Origin: Stenotrophomonas_A sp035629025
GTDB taxonomy: Bacteria > Pseudomonadota > Gammaproteobacteria > Xanthomonadales > Xanthomonadaceae
Direction of reading: 5' to 3'
Assembly: GCA_035629025.1 (NCBI GenBank)
Contig: DASPIU010000023.1
Location: 1 to 64,000 of the forward strand
DNA length: 64,000 bases
Shown piece by piece: positions 28,414 through 39,828 of this stretch. Within the stretch, counting starts at the first letter, position 1; each line of letters begins with the position of its first letter. Position numbers and translations under genes: made by a program. Below the pieces are notes generated by a model. The model was given only the letters and a program-made list of their open reading frames with translations, had not been told where the DNA came from and searched no databases.

Positions 28414-30141
28414 ATGAACAACCGCTTCGCCAGGATTACTGCCCTGTCCCTGCTGCTGGCGCTGGGCGCCGGCTGCGCCACCGGCAGCCTCAGCCCGCAG
28501 GCCTCGCCGGCGCAGGCCGCGGCCATTTCCCTGCTCGAACAAGGCAAGCCGCGCGAAGCGGCGCAGCAACTGGAAGCGCAGGCCTTTGCCGCCAGCGGCG
28601 CGCAACGCAGCCGCCTGCTCGCCGATGCCGCCTTTGCCTGGAACGAAGCCGGCGACGCCGCGCGCGCGCGCACCCTGCTGGCGCAGGTCACCCCGCGCCA
28701 GCTCGCCGGCGCGGAGAAGAGCCGCTACCAGTTGCTCAGCGGCGAACTCGCGCTGGCCGACAAGCAGCCGGCGCAGGCGCTGCAGGCGCTGGGCGAATCG
28801 GCACCGGAGCTGGCCCCGGCCTACCAGGGACGCTGGTTCCTGGCGCGGGCCAAGGCACTGGAAGCCACAGGCCACCCGGCCGAGGCCGCCGAAGCCCGCA
28901 GCCGCGCCGATGCTGCGCTGAGCGGCAACGCGCGCACCGACAACCAGCGCGAGATCATGCGCCTGCTCGCCGCGCTCGACGACAACACCTTGCGCGCGCG
29001 CGCCAGCGCGCTGCCGGCCGGTGACCCGCTGTACAACTTCGCCGGCCGCGCCCTGCTCAATCGCGGTCTGCCGCTGCCGCGCCCGTTCGACCGCGCGCCG
29101 ACCAGCCTGGACGTCAGCAAGCGCCCGCCGGCTGACCGCGATGGCTATCGCCCGCCGGTCAAGCTGGCCGTGCTGCTGCCGCTGACCGGCAACCTCGCCA
29201 CCGCCGCCACCCCGGTACGCGATGGCCTGCTCGCCGGCTACTACGCCGAATCGCGGCGCCGCCCGGAAATCACGTTTCTCGACACCGCCGGCACGCCGGG
29301 CGGCGCCAACGCCGCCTACGATCGCGCCGTGGCTTCTGGTGCCGACTACGTCGTCGGTCCGCTCGGCCGCGACGAAGTCAGCGCGCTGTTCTCGCGGGCG
29401 AGCCTGAGCGTGCCGATCCTGGCGCTGAACCGTCCCGCCGATGTACGCGAACCGCCCAGCGGCAGCGCCGGCTTTTCGCTGGCGCCGGAAGATGACGGCA
29501 TCATGGCCGCCGAATACCTGCTCGCGCACGGCCAGCGCAACGCATTGGTGATTGCCAGCAGCGACGACAACGGCCGCCGCGCGGCGGCCGCGTTCCGCGA
29601 GCGCATGGCGATGCGTGGCGGCCAGGTTGCCGGCAGCGTCAGCGTGGCCGAAGCCCCGGGCGATGTCTCCGCGCAGCTGCGCAACTATGCCGCAGCCGAT
29701 GCGGTGTTTCTCGCCGTGCGCGGTCCGACCGCGCGCGCACTCACCGCGCAGCTGGCGCTGGCCGGGCTGGCCGGCAAGCCGCGCGTGGGTACGTCGCAAC
29801 TGGTGCTGGGCACCGGCAAGGCCGAGGAAGACCAGGCCCTGGACGGCATCGCCTTCCCCGGCGAGCGCTGGACCAGCTACGGCGTGCCCGGCCTGCCCAG
29901 CGCGGCCACGGTCGCGACCACGCTGCCGACCGCGCGCGGCCCGGCCGCCCGCCTGTTTGCCTTCGGCTATGACGCCTGGCTGATCACCGCCTTCCTCGAA
30001 CCGCTGACCACCGGCAGCGAAGGCGGCTTGCGCGGCGCCACCGGCACGCTGCACCTGGATGGCTTCGGCAACGTGCTGCGCACGCCGGCGTGGTCCACCT
30101 TCAGTGGCGGCCACCCGACCGCCGTCAGCGGCAACCGCTGA
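28414..30141 (+). CDS. lpoA: Penicillin-binding protein activator LpoA (LppC family)
   Basis: A 575-residue outer-membrane lipoprotein. The start at MNNRFARITALSLLLALGAGC gives a signal peptide with lipobox LGAGC (Cys at about residue 20); an in-frame ATG 11 codons upstream would place charge and prolines before it. Residues 35-250 are a helical TPR-like region. From about 255 the protein is a periplasmic-binding-protein-like domain (KLAVLLPLTGNLATAATPVRDGLLAGYY, DYVVGPLGRDEVSALF, GIAFPGERWTSYG). In E. coli LpoA activates PBP1a. The conserved divergent rsmI and downstream yraN support the call. Confidence 0.93.
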   Translation: MNNRFARITALSLLLALGAGCATGSLSPQASPAQAAAISLLEQGKPREAAQQLEAQAFAASGAQRSRLLADAAFAWNEAGDAARARTLLAQVTPRQLAGAEKSRYQLLSGELALADKQPAQALQALGESAPELAPAYQGRWFLARAKALEATGHPAEAAEARSRADAALSGNARTDNQREIMRLLAALDDNTLRARASALPAGDPLYNFAGRALLNRGLPLPRPFDRAPTSLDVSKRPPADRDGYRPPVKLAVLLPLTGNLATAATPVRDGLLAGYYAESRRRPEITFLDTAGTPGGANAAYDRAVASGADYVVGPLGRDEVSALFSRASLSVPILALNRPADVREPPSGSAGFSLAPEDDGIMAAEYLLAHGQRNALVIASSDDNGRRAAAAFRERMAMRGGQVAGSVSVAEAPGDVSAQLRNYAAADAVFLAVRGPTARALTAQLALAGLAGKPRVGTSQLVLGTGKAEEDQALDGIAFPGERWTSYGVPGLPSAATVATTLPTARGPAARLFAFGYDAWLITAFLEPLTTGSEGGLRGATGTLHLDGFGNVLRTPAWSTFSGGHPTAVSGNR

Positions 30142-30144
30142 GCC

Positions 30145-30510
30145 TTGGCCTTCGACCGGCGCGCACGCGGGGCGGCGGTCGAGGCAGCGGCGCGCGCGCA
30201 CCTGCGCGCCGTCGGCCTGGCGGACATCGCCCGCAATGCCCAATACCGCCGTGGCGAGCTGGATCTGGTGATGCGCGACGGCGACAGCGTGGTCTTCGTT
30301 GAAGTGCGCTACCGCCGCAACAGCGCCTATGGCGGCGGCGCCGCGTCGGTGGACTGGCGCAAGCGCCGCAAGCTGGTCAGTGCGGCGCAGCTGTTTCTCG
30401 CAACCCACCCGGCGCTCGCGCAGAAACCGTGCCGGTTCGACGTGATCGAAGCCGAAGGCGAACCGCCGCGTCTGCGGTGGATCAAGGATGCGTTCCGGGC
30501 GGATGAGTGA
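30145..30510 (+). CDS. yraN: YraN/UPF0102 endonuclease-like protein
   Basis: A 121-residue member of UPF0102 with a Holliday-junction-resolvase-like nuclease fold. The core is RGAAVEAAARAHLRAVGL, then NAQYRRGELDLVMRDGDSVVFVEVRYR (E, D and ExR as possible metal ligands) and KRRKLVSAAQLFL. The start codon is TTG, 3 bp after the lpoA stop; no ATG or GTG fits the N-terminal homology. The function in cells is unsettled. The gene is coupled to lpoA, as in other gammaproteobacteria. Confidence 0.92.
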   Translation: MAFDRRARGAAVEAAARAHLRAVGLADIARNAQYRRGELDLVMRDGDSVVFVEVRYRRNSAYGGGAASVDWRKRRKLVSAAQLFLATHPALAQKPCRFDVIEAEGEPPRLRWIKDAFRADE

Positions 30511-30535
30511 CGCTCTGAAACCCTACAATCCCCTC

Positions 30536-31927
30536 ATGCCGTCCAACTTGCCCGCGAGCTTCACCACCGAGCTGTCCGCATTGCTCGGCCCCGATGCCTT
30601 TCGTAGCGACGACGCCACCCGCCGGGCGCATGCGCAGGATGATTCGCGCCGCTTCGCGCTGCCCGATGCGGTGGTCTTTCCGCAGGACGTGGTGCAGGTC
30701 GCGGCCATCGTGCGCGCCTGCCGCGCGCACCGCGTGGCCCTGGTGGCGCGCGGTGCCGGCACCGCCACCACCGGCGCGGCGGTGCCTTTCAACGGCGGGC
30801 TGGTGCTGTCGTTCGCGCGCATGAACCGCATGGTCGAGATCCGCGCCGCCGACCGCTGCGCGGTGGTGCAACCCGGCCTGCTCAACGGCGACCTGCAACA
30901 GGCGCTGGCGCCGCATCGGCTGTTCTGGCCGCCGGACCCGTCCAGCGCGGCGCTGTGCAGCGTCGGCGGCAACCTCGCCACCAATGCCGGCGGACCACGC
31001 GCGGTGAAGTACGGCGCCAGCCGCGACAACGTGCTCGGCCTGGTCGCGGTCACCGGGGCTGGCGAAATCATCCGCTGCGGCGGCGCCTACACCAAGGACG
31101 CCACCGGCTATGACCTCACCCACCTGATCGTCGGCAGCGAAGGCACACTGGCGCTGATCGTCGAAGCCACGCTCAAGCTCTCGCCCCTGCCGCGTGCGCA
31201 GGCCGGGCTGCGTGCGCTGTATCGCGATGCCGCCAGCGCCGCGGCCGCGGTCTCGCGGGTGATGGCGCAGCCAGTGGTGCCGGCCATGCTCGAATTCATG
31301 GATGCCCACGCCATCGCGCTGCTGCGCCACAACGGCAGCGACGTGCCCGAAGCCGGGGCGATGCTGCTGATCGAAGCCGATGGTGACGAGGACACCCTGC
31401 CCTACGCGCTGCAGGCCTTGGCCGCTGCCGCCGAGGGTGATGGCCTGCTGATGCTGGACGTGGCCGCCGACGGCATCGCCCGCGACCGCCTGTGGGCGGC
31501 GCGCAAGGCGCTGTCGCCGGCGCTGCGCACGATCAAGCCGGGCAAGATCAACGAGGACGTGGTGGTGCCGGTGTCGCGCATCCCCGAACTGGTCGCGGCG
31601 ATGGAGGCATTGTCGCGGCAGGCGGCGCTGCCCATCGTCTGCTTCGGCCATGCCGGCAATGGCAACCTGCACGTCAACATCATGTACGACGATGCCGACA
31701 CCGCCGAGACCGCGCGCGCGCAGGCCGCCATGCCGCGCATCTTCGACAGCGTGCTGGCCCTGGGCGGCACGCTGTCGGGCGAGCACGGCATCGGCGTGGC
31801 CAAGCGCGATTTCATGGCGCAGGCCTTCGATGCGCCGACACTGGCGGCAATGCATGCGTTGAAGGCGGCGCTGGACCCGGACGGCATTCTCAACCCGGGC
31901 AAGGTGCTGCCGCCTCAACGCGCCTGA
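30536..31927 (+). CDS. FAD-linked oxidase (GlcD / D-lactate dehydrogenase type)
   Basis: A 463-residue flavoprotein. The PCMH-type FAD-binding domain is at about residues 40-215 (VALVARGAGTATTGAAVPFNGGLVLSF in parts; SVGGNLATNAGGPRAVKYG; TGYDLTHLIVGSEGTLALI). The FAD-oxidase C domain follows, with GHAGNGNLHVNI and SGEHGIGVAKRDF. Members oxidise 2-hydroxy acids such as glycolate, D-lactate or D-2-hydroxyglutarate; the substrate cannot be assigned. ATG 30536 was chosen for N-terminal homology; ATG 30503 is possible and would overlap yraN. Its stop overlaps the convergent kdpE end by 13 bp. Confidence 0.9.
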   Translation: MPSNLPASFTTELSALLGPDAFRSDDATRRAHAQDDSRRFALPDAVVFPQDVVQVAAIVRACRAHRVALVARGAGTATTGAAVPFNGGLVLSFARMNRMVEIRAADRCAVVQPGLLNGDLQQALAPHRLFWPPDPSSAALCSVGGNLATNAGGPRAVKYGASRDNVLGLVAVTGAGEIIRCGGAYTKDATGYDLTHLIVGSEGTLALIVEATLKLSPLPRAQAGLRALYRDAASAAAAVSRVMAQPVVPAMLEFMDAHAIALLRHNGSDVPEAGAMLLIEADGDEDTLPYALQALAAAAEGDGLLMLDVAADGIARDRLWAARKALSPALRTIKPGKINEDVVVPVSRIPELVAAMEALSRQAALPIVCFGHAGNGNLHVNIMYDDADTAETARAQAAMPRIFDSVLALGGTLSGEHGIGVAKRDFMAQAFDAPTLAAMHALKAALDPDGILNPGKVLPPQRA

Positions 31928-32628
31928 CCGATGAACCTCAGGCCCACGCCGGGCTCGGTCACGATGTAGCGCGGCGTGGCCGCATCGTCATGCAGCTTCT
32001 GCCGCAGCTTGCCGACCAGGATCCGCAGGTAGTGCGTGTCGTGCTCGTGGGTCGGCCCCCACAATTCGCGCAGCAGCTGCGGCTGGGTCACCACGCGCCC
32101 GGCGTGGCGCAGCAACAGTGCAAGCAAGGAATATTCCTTGCGGCTGAGCGCCGCGGGCTGCCCGCCCACGGTGACCTCGCGCAGGCCCAGGTGGACGTGC
32201 AGATGGCCGTCATCGAAGACCAGTTCCTCGGCCGTCGTACCGCCGGACTGGCGCAGCAGCACGCGGATACGCGCCATCAGTTCCTGCACGCCGAATGGCT
32301 TGGTCACGTAGTCGTTGGCGCCGCCATCGAGCGCGGCCACCTTCTCGTCCTCGCCGGCGCGCACGGTCAGCATGATCACCGGCACCGCCGACCATTGCCG
32401 CAACTCGCGCAGCACTTCGTGTCCATCGCGGTCGGGCAGGCCGAGGTCGAGCACCACCAGTTCGGCGCCCTGCGTCGCCAGCAGGGACAGGCCTTCGGCG
32501 CCGTCCTGCGCCTGCAGCACGCGGTAACCCTGCGCGCGCAGGCTGATGTCGAGGAAGCGCCGGATCTGCGGCTCGTCATCGATGATGAGCACGCGCGGCG
32601 GCGGGGCGGTGGCAGATTCGGTGGACAC
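31915..32628 (-). CDS. kdpE: Potassium response regulator KdpE
   Basis: A 237-residue OmpR-family regulator. The receiver domain has acidic residues in LIIDDEP, phosphoacceptor Asp61 (VVLDLGLPDRDG), the conserved Thr of MLTVRAGEDEK and Lys of YVTKPFG. The C-terminal winged helix ends with DTHYLRILVGKLRQKLHDD and YIVTEPGVGLRF. Phosphorylated by KdpD, it activates the kdp operon. It is the last gene of the operon, 2 bp after the kdpD stop. Candidate binding repeats are at 40710-40761. Confidence 0.97.
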   Translation of the reverse strand: MSTESATAPPPRVLIIDDEPQIRRFLDISLRAQGYRVLQAQDGAEGLSLLATQGAELVVLDLGLPDRDGHEVLRELRQWSAVPVIMLTVRAGEDEKVAALDGGANDYVTKPFGVQELMARIRVLLRQSGGTTAEELVFDDGHLHVHLGLREVTVGGQPAALSRKEYSLLALLLRHAGRVVTQPQLLRELWGPTHEHDTHYLRILVGKLRQKLHDDAATPRYIVTEPGVGLRFIGQAR

Positions 32629-32630
32629 GG

Positions 32631-35297
32631 TCAGTCGGAAGGCGCCCGGGTGCTGCGCGAAGGAGGAGGTTCCAGCAGCGGCAGGGTAATGCGGATGGTG
32701 GTGCCGCGGCCATCGGGCCCGGCCAGGGCTTCGACGCTGCCCCCATGCGCGCCGATCATGCCCTGGCAGATGGTCAGGCCCAGCCCGGTCCCGTGGCGGC
32801 CGCGGTCGCCGCGCTCGACGCTGTAGAACATGTCGAAGATGCGCGCGCGCTCGTCTTCGGGAATGCCCGGGCCGCGATCGCTGATATCGATGCGCAGCGC
32901 ACCCTGCTCCAAGCTCGCCGAGACGCTGACCGCCTCGCCTGGCGGCGAGAACTTGGCGGCGTTTTCGAGCACGTTGAAGATCGCCTGCTCGACCAGCGCC
33001 GGATGCACCCAGATCGGCGCCAGCCCCGGCGCGATGCGCAGTTGCAACGCGACCTCCGGGCGGTAGCGCTGCAGCCGCCGCGCCGCCGAGCCGATCAGTT
33101 CATCCACGCCGATCCAGTCGCGATTGAGGCTGAGGCCGGCATGGCCCAGCCGGGTCATGTCGAGCAGGTTCTGGATGTAGCGATCCAGGCGCTCGCCTTC
33201 CAGCTGGATCGTGTCGAGCAGGCTGCGCCGGTCCTGCGCATCCATCGCTTCGCCGTAGCTGGCGAGGCTGGACGCCGAGCCGATCATCGACGCCAGCGGC
33301 GAACGCAGGTCATGCGATACCGACGACAGCAAGGCCGAACGCAGGCGCTCGGTCTCGCCGCTGACGCGGGCGCTTTCCAGGTCGGCCACCAGTCGCGTGC
33401 GCAGCGCGGCCTGGCCGATGTCCTCGACCATGGCTTCGGCCAGCCGGCGCTGTTCCTGCCCCGGCCGCTGCAGGCGGGCATCGAAGTGCAGCGCCACCAC
33501 ACCGAGCGTGCCGCGCTCGTCGCGCACCGGCAGGCACCACCACTGCGCGCCGGCCAGCGTATCGGTGAAGCGGCCGGCGGGCTGACCATGGCGTTGCGCC
33601 CAATCGGCGGCGCTGCGGTCCAGTGCGGACAGCGCCGCACCATTGGCGCTTTCGCGCTGCTCCAGGCGCAACCACACCTCCACGCCCAGTGCCTGCGCCA
33701 GCGCGCGGCGGCCCGCTTCCAGCACTTCGCCCAGGTCGGCCGCGGTGCTCAGCTGCCGGCCCAGCGCCTGCAAAGCGTTGGCATGGGTATTGGCCGCGCG
33801 CAGCGCCAGCACCTGCATGCGCAGGCGCGCCGCCAGGCGGCCGGCAACCAGGGCGGCGATCAGGAACAGACAGACGGTGACCACACCCTGCCGCGCGTCG
33901 ATCGCAAACGTGAAACGCGGCTCGATGAAGAAGAAGTTGTAGCCAAGGAAACTGAGCAGCGCCGCCAGCACCGCGGCCAGCATGCGCGCACGCGAGGCCA
34001 CCAGTACCACGGCGACGATGAACACCATCGACAGGTCATCGATGTCGGTCCAGCGCTGCAGCAACCACGCCACCCCCACCGCGCCGGCGGCGCTGAGCAC
34101 CGCATAAGCCAGGTCGTAGCGGCGCAGCCAGCGTATCGGCTGGCGCGAGCGCCGGCGCGAACGCGCGCGGGCATCGGCGGAACTGACGATCACCAGTTCG
34201 TAGTGCGCGCCGTGCTGGAGCAGGCGCTGGGTCAGGGTGAGATTGAACATGCGCGCCAGCGGGCGCTCGCGGGTGCGCCCGAGCACCAGCGTGGAGGCGC
34301 CATTGCCGGCGGCAAAATCCAGCAGCGTGTCGGCAATGCTGGTGCCGTGCAGCAGCGCGGTCTGCGCGCCCAGGCGCCGCGCCAGGGCAAAGGCGCGGTC
34401 GATTTCCAGTTGCCAGGCGGCGTCCATCACCGTGCGCGGCTGCACGGTCACCACGGTCCACGGCGCATCGCGGCGCTCGGACAGGCGCCGCGCCACCCGC
34501 ACCAGGTATTCGGAACTGCCGCGCCCGTCGATCGCCACCACCACGCGGCGGCGCAACGCGGCGGTGCCGGGCAGGCCGCGCGCGGCCTGGGCGTCGCGCA
34601 GGTCGCTGTCGACGCGGTCGGCGGCGGTCTGCATCGCCAGCTCGCGCAGCGCGGCCAGGTTGGACGGCGAGAAGAATGCCTGCAGCGCCTGCGAGGCCTG
34701 CTCGGGCAGGTAGACCTTGCCCTGCTGCAAGCGCTCGATCAGCTCGCGCGGCGGCAGGTCGACCAGCACGATGTCGCGCAGCCGGTCGAACACCGCGTCG
34801 GGCACGGTCTCGGACACGCGCACGCCGGTGATGCGGTGGACGACATCGTTGAGGCTTTCCAGATGCTGGATGTTGACCGTGGTGTAGACGTCGATGCCGG
34901 CATCGAGCAGTTCGATCACATCCTGCCAGCGCCGCTCGTGGCGGCTGCCCGGCGCATTGCGATGGGCGAGCTCGTCGATCAGCGCCAGCTGCGGGCGCCG
35001 CGTCAGCAGCGCGTCCAGGTCCAGTTCCTCGATCGCGCGGCCGCGGTAGTCGCTGCGCCGGCGCGGCAGCAGCGGCAGGCCGTCGAGCAGCGCAGCGGTC
35101 TCGCTGCGGCCGTGAGTCTCGACAATGCCCGCCACCACATCCACGCCCTGGCGCAGGCGCTCGCGCGCCCGCGACAGCATCGCGTAGGTCTTGCCCACCC
35201 CGGGCGCGGCGCCGAGGAACACGGTGAGCCGCCCACCGTGCTCGCGTTGCAGTTCGCCGATCAGTGCGTCGGCTTGCCGGGTGCGGGTATCGCTCAT
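32631..35297 (-). CDS. kdpD: Potassium sensor histidine kinase KdpD
   Basis: An 888-residue sensor kinase. The N-terminal KdpD domain has a Walker A-like GAAPGVGKT at 29-37 and LALIDELAHRNAPGSRHERRWQDV. A universal-stress-protein domain follows (about 245-370), then four membrane segments (about 395-495), a GAF-like domain, HisKA with phosphoacceptor His near residue 660 (SSVSHDLRSPLASMIG), and the ATPase domain with NAAKFSPPGE and DRGPGIPEDE. It senses low K+ and c-di-AMP or USP inputs, depending on the organism. kdpC lies 46 bp upstream and kdpE 2 bp downstream. Confidence 0.97.
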   Translation of the reverse strand: MSDTRTRQADALIGELQREHGGRLTVFLGAAPGVGKTYAMLSRARERLRQGVDVVAGIVETHGRSETAALLDGLPLLPRRRSDYRGRAIEELDLDALLTRRPQLALIDELAHRNAPGSRHERRWQDVIELLDAGIDVYTTVNIQHLESLNDVVHRITGVRVSETVPDAVFDRLRDIVLVDLPPRELIERLQQGKVYLPEQASQALQAFFSPSNLAALRELAMQTAADRVDSDLRDAQAARGLPGTAALRRRVVVAIDGRGSSEYLVRVARRLSERRDAPWTVVTVQPRTVMDAAWQLEIDRAFALARRLGAQTALLHGTSIADTLLDFAAGNGASTLVLGRTRERPLARMFNLTLTQRLLQHGAHYELVIVSSADARARSRRRSRQPIRWLRRYDLAYAVLSAAGAVGVAWLLQRWTDIDDLSMVFIVAVVLVASRARMLAAVLAALLSFLGYNFFFIEPRFTFAIDARQGVVTVCLFLIAALVAGRLAARLRMQVLALRAANTHANALQALGRQLSTAADLGEVLEAGRRALAQALGVEVWLRLEQRESANGAALSALDRSAADWAQRHGQPAGRFTDTLAGAQWWCLPVRDERGTLGVVALHFDARLQRPGQEQRRLAEAMVEDIGQAALRTRLVADLESARVSGETERLRSALLSSVSHDLRSPLASMIGSASSLASYGEAMDAQDRRSLLDTIQLEGERLDRYIQNLLDMTRLGHAGLSLNRDWIGVDELIGSAARRLQRYRPEVALQLRIAPGLAPIWVHPALVEQAIFNVLENAAKFSPPGEAVSVSASLEQGALRIDISDRGPGIPEDERARIFDMFYSVERGDRGRHGTGLGLTICQGMIGAHGGSVEALAGPDGRGTTIRITLPLLEPPPSRSTRAPSD

Positions 35298-35343
35298 GGT
35301 GGCGATTGTGGCGCAGCGCGGGCCGCGCGGGCCAATCGGCTGC

Positions 35344-35958
35344 TCATTGCGGCGCGCCTTGCTGGCGGTCCAGAGCGAGGTTGAGCATCAGCACATTGAC
35401 CCGCGGCTGGCCGAACACGCCGAACTGGCGCGGTTGCACATGCTCGCGCAGCAGCGCGGCCACCCGCGCCTGCGGCAGGCCGCGCGCGGCGGCCACGCGT
35501 GGCACCTGCAACGCGGCCGCCGCCGGGCTGATGTCCGGGTCCAGCCCGCTGCCGGACTGGGTAAGCAGGTCGGCTGGCACCTGTGCCGGGTCGATGCCCT
35601 CGCGCGCGGCCACCGCGGCGCGGGCCTGGGCGATGCGCTGCGCGAGTTCGGGATTGGAGCGCGCCAGGTTGCTGCCGGCCGCCGCCATCGGGTCGTACTT
35701 CGCCGCCGATGGACGTGGCTGGAAATAGCGCGCATCGGCAAACGGCTGCGCCAGCAACGCCGAGCCGAGCACACGTTGGCCGTCGCGCAGCAGCGAGCCC
35801 TGCGCCTGCGCGGGGAACAATGCCGCGGCCAGCCACGTGCCGGCCGCCGCATAGGCCAGGCCGAAGCCCAGCAAGGTGACCAGGGCCAGGCCGCAGGCGG
35901 CGCGCCACACGCCGCCATCGCCGGGGCCGGGCTGCGCAACGGAGATCGAAGTGTTCAT
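35344..35958 (-). CDS. kdpC: Potassium-transporting ATPase subunit KdpC
   Basis: A 204-residue single-span subunit that stabilises the KdpFABC pump and raises ATP affinity. The membrane segment is about residues 22-48. The periplasmic part shows GSALLAQPFADARYFQPRPSA, YDPMAAAGSNLARSNPEL, VPADLLTQSGSGLDPDISPAAA and VNVLMLNLAL. Length and motifs are typical. It starts 9 bp after the kdpB stop. Confidence 0.97.
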   Translation of the reverse strand: MNTSISVAQPGPGDGGVWRAACGLALVTLLGFGLAYAAAGTWLAAALFPAQAQGSLLRDGQRVLGSALLAQPFADARYFQPRPSAAKYDPMAAAGSNLARSNPELAQRIAQARAAVAAREGIDPAQVPADLLTQSGSGLDPDISPAAAALQVPRVAAARGLPQARVAALLREHVQPRQFGVFGQPRVNVLMLNLALDRQQGAPQ

Positions 35959-35967
35959 GCGGATTCC

Positions 35968-38019
<2,052 letters not shown>

Positions 38020-38030
38020 GGGTTTCTCGC

Positions 38031-39818
38031 TCAGGCGGGCTGCAACAGCGCCGCACTCGACAGATGCTCGGCCACCGGTCCCAGCACCAGTGCCGGCATG
38101 AACTGCAGCACGGTGAGGACCAGCACGACCGCGACCAGGGTCAGGGCAAAGGTGGGGGTTTCGATGCGCAGGCTGCCGGACGATTCCGGTGCCTGGCGCT
38201 TGCCGGCCATGCGCGCGGCCACCAGCAGCGGGATGATCAGCGCCGGGTAGCGGCCGAGCGCGAGCACCAGCGTGCAGCTCAGGTTCCACCAGTACGTGGC
38301 GTCGCCCAGGCCTTCAAACCCCGACCCATTGTTGGCGAACGCCGAGGTGTACTCGTAGAACACCTGGCTGATGCCGTGGAAGCCGGGATTGGAATTGCCG
38401 GTGATCTGCGGCACGGCCAGGGTCAGCGCGGTGAAACCCAGCAGCACCAGCGGTTGCAGCAGGATCAGCAGGGCCAGCAGGCGCACTTCGCCGGCTTCGA
38501 TCTTGCGGCCGAACAGCTCCGGCGTGCGCCCGGTCATCAGCCCGGCCAGGAACACGCTCAGGAACAGGTAGACGAGGAACTGCTGCAGGCCGCAGCCGAC
38601 ACCGCCCCAGATCGCGTTGACCAGCATGTTGACCATCGCCACCCCGCCGGTCAGCGGCGCCAGCGAGTCATGCATGGCATTGACCGAGCCGTTGTTGACC
38701 TGCGTGGTGATTCCCGACCACAGCGCCGAGGCGTCCACGCCCAGCCGCACCTCCTTGCCCTCCATCACCGCGGCGGTCGCGGCGCTGGCCGTATGCGCTT
38801 CGGACCACAGCGACAGGCTGGTGGACAGCAGCGACATCAGCAGCATGCTGCCGAACACCAGCGCGGTGAAGCGGCGGCGGCCGGTGAAGCGGCCGACCAT
38901 GAACACCACACTCATCGGGATGAGAATGATGCCGAGCATCTCGATGAAGTTCGACAGCGGCGTCGGATTTTCCAGCGGCATGCTGCTGTTCGGTCCATAC
39001 CAGCCACCGCCATTGGAGCCGAGCTGCTTGACCGCGACCATCGCCGCGACCGGCCCCAGCGGAATCTTCTGTTCGGCCATGCCGGCGCTGGCATCGACCG
39101 GCATGGCCGTCGGCCCGGCGGCAAACGTCGAAGGCACGCCCTGCCCGGCCAGCAGCAAGGTCCACAGCAGGCACAGCGGCAACAGGAAGCGCACCGTAGG
39201 CCGCACCACATCGGCCCAATAATTGCCCACGTCAACGACGTGGCCAATGACTGCAGGAGCGGCCGTAGGAGCGGCCGTACGAGCGGCTTCAGCCGCGAAA
39301 CCCTTCCCCTCCCCCCGCGCAGACCCACCCAGGAGCCCACCCAACCTCCCCCCCATCAACCCCCGCAAGGTAGCCACCACCAACGCCAACCCCATCATCG
39401 GCGTAATCACCTGCAGCCCCACAATCCCGGTCACCTGCGCCAGATACGACAACTGCGCCTGTCCCGAATAATGTTGCTGGTTGGTATTGGTAAGAAACGA
39501 CATCGCCGTATGCAGCGCCGTATCCCAGCGCAGGTTCGGCACGTGATCAGGGTTGAGCGGCAACCCGCCCTGGGTCATCAACACGATCCAGACCAGCCCC
39601 CCAACCACCAGATTGCTGACCAGAAACGCCAGCACATACCCGCGCCAGCTCATCCCCTGCTCGGGGCGCGTGCCCAGCAAGGCATACACAGGTCTTTCCA
39701 GCAGCCCAAACAGCGCATCGCCCCGCATCGGCGCACCGCGCATCACCTTGGCCAGATACACGCCCAGCGGCCAGGCCAGCGCAATGGCGGCGAGAAAAAG
39801 CAGAAGAGTCTCAGTCAT
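38031..39818 (-). CDS. kdpA: Potassium channel-like subunit KdpA with REP-encoded insertion
   Basis: A 595-residue subunit forming the K+ selectivity path with four pseudo-repeats. Selectivity-filter regions appear as FLTNTNQQHYSG, LGSNGGGWYGPNSS and NNGSGFEGL. E. coli KdpA is about 557 residues. Between the first and second repeats, where E. coli reads RAFTRQSMSTLGNAW, this protein has about 36 extra residues (about 158-193), Gly- then Ala-rich. Residues 173-189 (FAAEAARTAAPTAAPA) are encoded by a REP-like array at 39253-39300. The start has GAGG 8 nt upstream, overlapping the kdpF stop. The 5' third shows more G- and T-ending codons than the rest. Confidence 0.95.
   Translation of the reverse strand: MTETLLLFLAAIALAWPLGVYLAKVMRGAPMRGDALFGLLERPVYALLGTRPEQGMSWRGYVLAFLVSNLVVGGLVWIVLMTQGGLPLNPDHVPNLRWDTALHTAMSFLTNTNQQHYSGQAQLSYLAQVTGIVGLQVITPMMGLALVVATLRGLMGGRLGGLLGGSARGEGKGFAAEAARTAAPTAAPAVIGHVVDVGNYWADVVRPTVRFLLPLCLLWTLLLAGQGVPSTFAAGPTAMPVDASAGMAEQKIPLGPVAAMVAVKQLGSNGGGWYGPNSSMPLENPTPLSNFIEMLGIILIPMSVVFMVGRFTGRRRFTALVFGSMLLMSLLSTSLSLWSEAHTASAATAAVMEGKEVRLGVDASALWSGITTQVNNGSVNAMHDSLAPLTGGVAMVNMLVNAIWGGVGCGLQQFLVYLFLSVFLAGLMTGRTPELFGRKIEAGEVRLLALLILLQPLVLLGFTALTLAVPQITGNSNPGFHGISQVFYEYTSAFANNGSGFEGLGDATYWWNLSCTLVLALGRYPALIIPLLVAARMAGKRQAPESSGSLRIETPTFALTLVAVVLVLTVLQFMPALVLGPVAEHLSSAALLQPA
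39253..39300. repeat. REP-like array inside kdpA
   Basis: The plus strand reads GCAGGAGCGGCC, GTAGGAGCGGCC, then GTACGAGCGGCTTCAGCC and the closing arm GCGAAA: two truncated heads and one complete REP-like palindrome. The same palindrome occurs between genes at 3578 and 26867. Here it is in frame and translated in KdpA. Confidence 0.8.
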
Positions 39819-39828
39819 GGCATCGCCC

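Noticed and set aside
27928..30408. An 826-codon frame antisense to lpoA, running into rsmI out of frame
   Set aside because: It covers lpoA and rsmI in a non-coding phase; both real genes have intact motifs in other frames.
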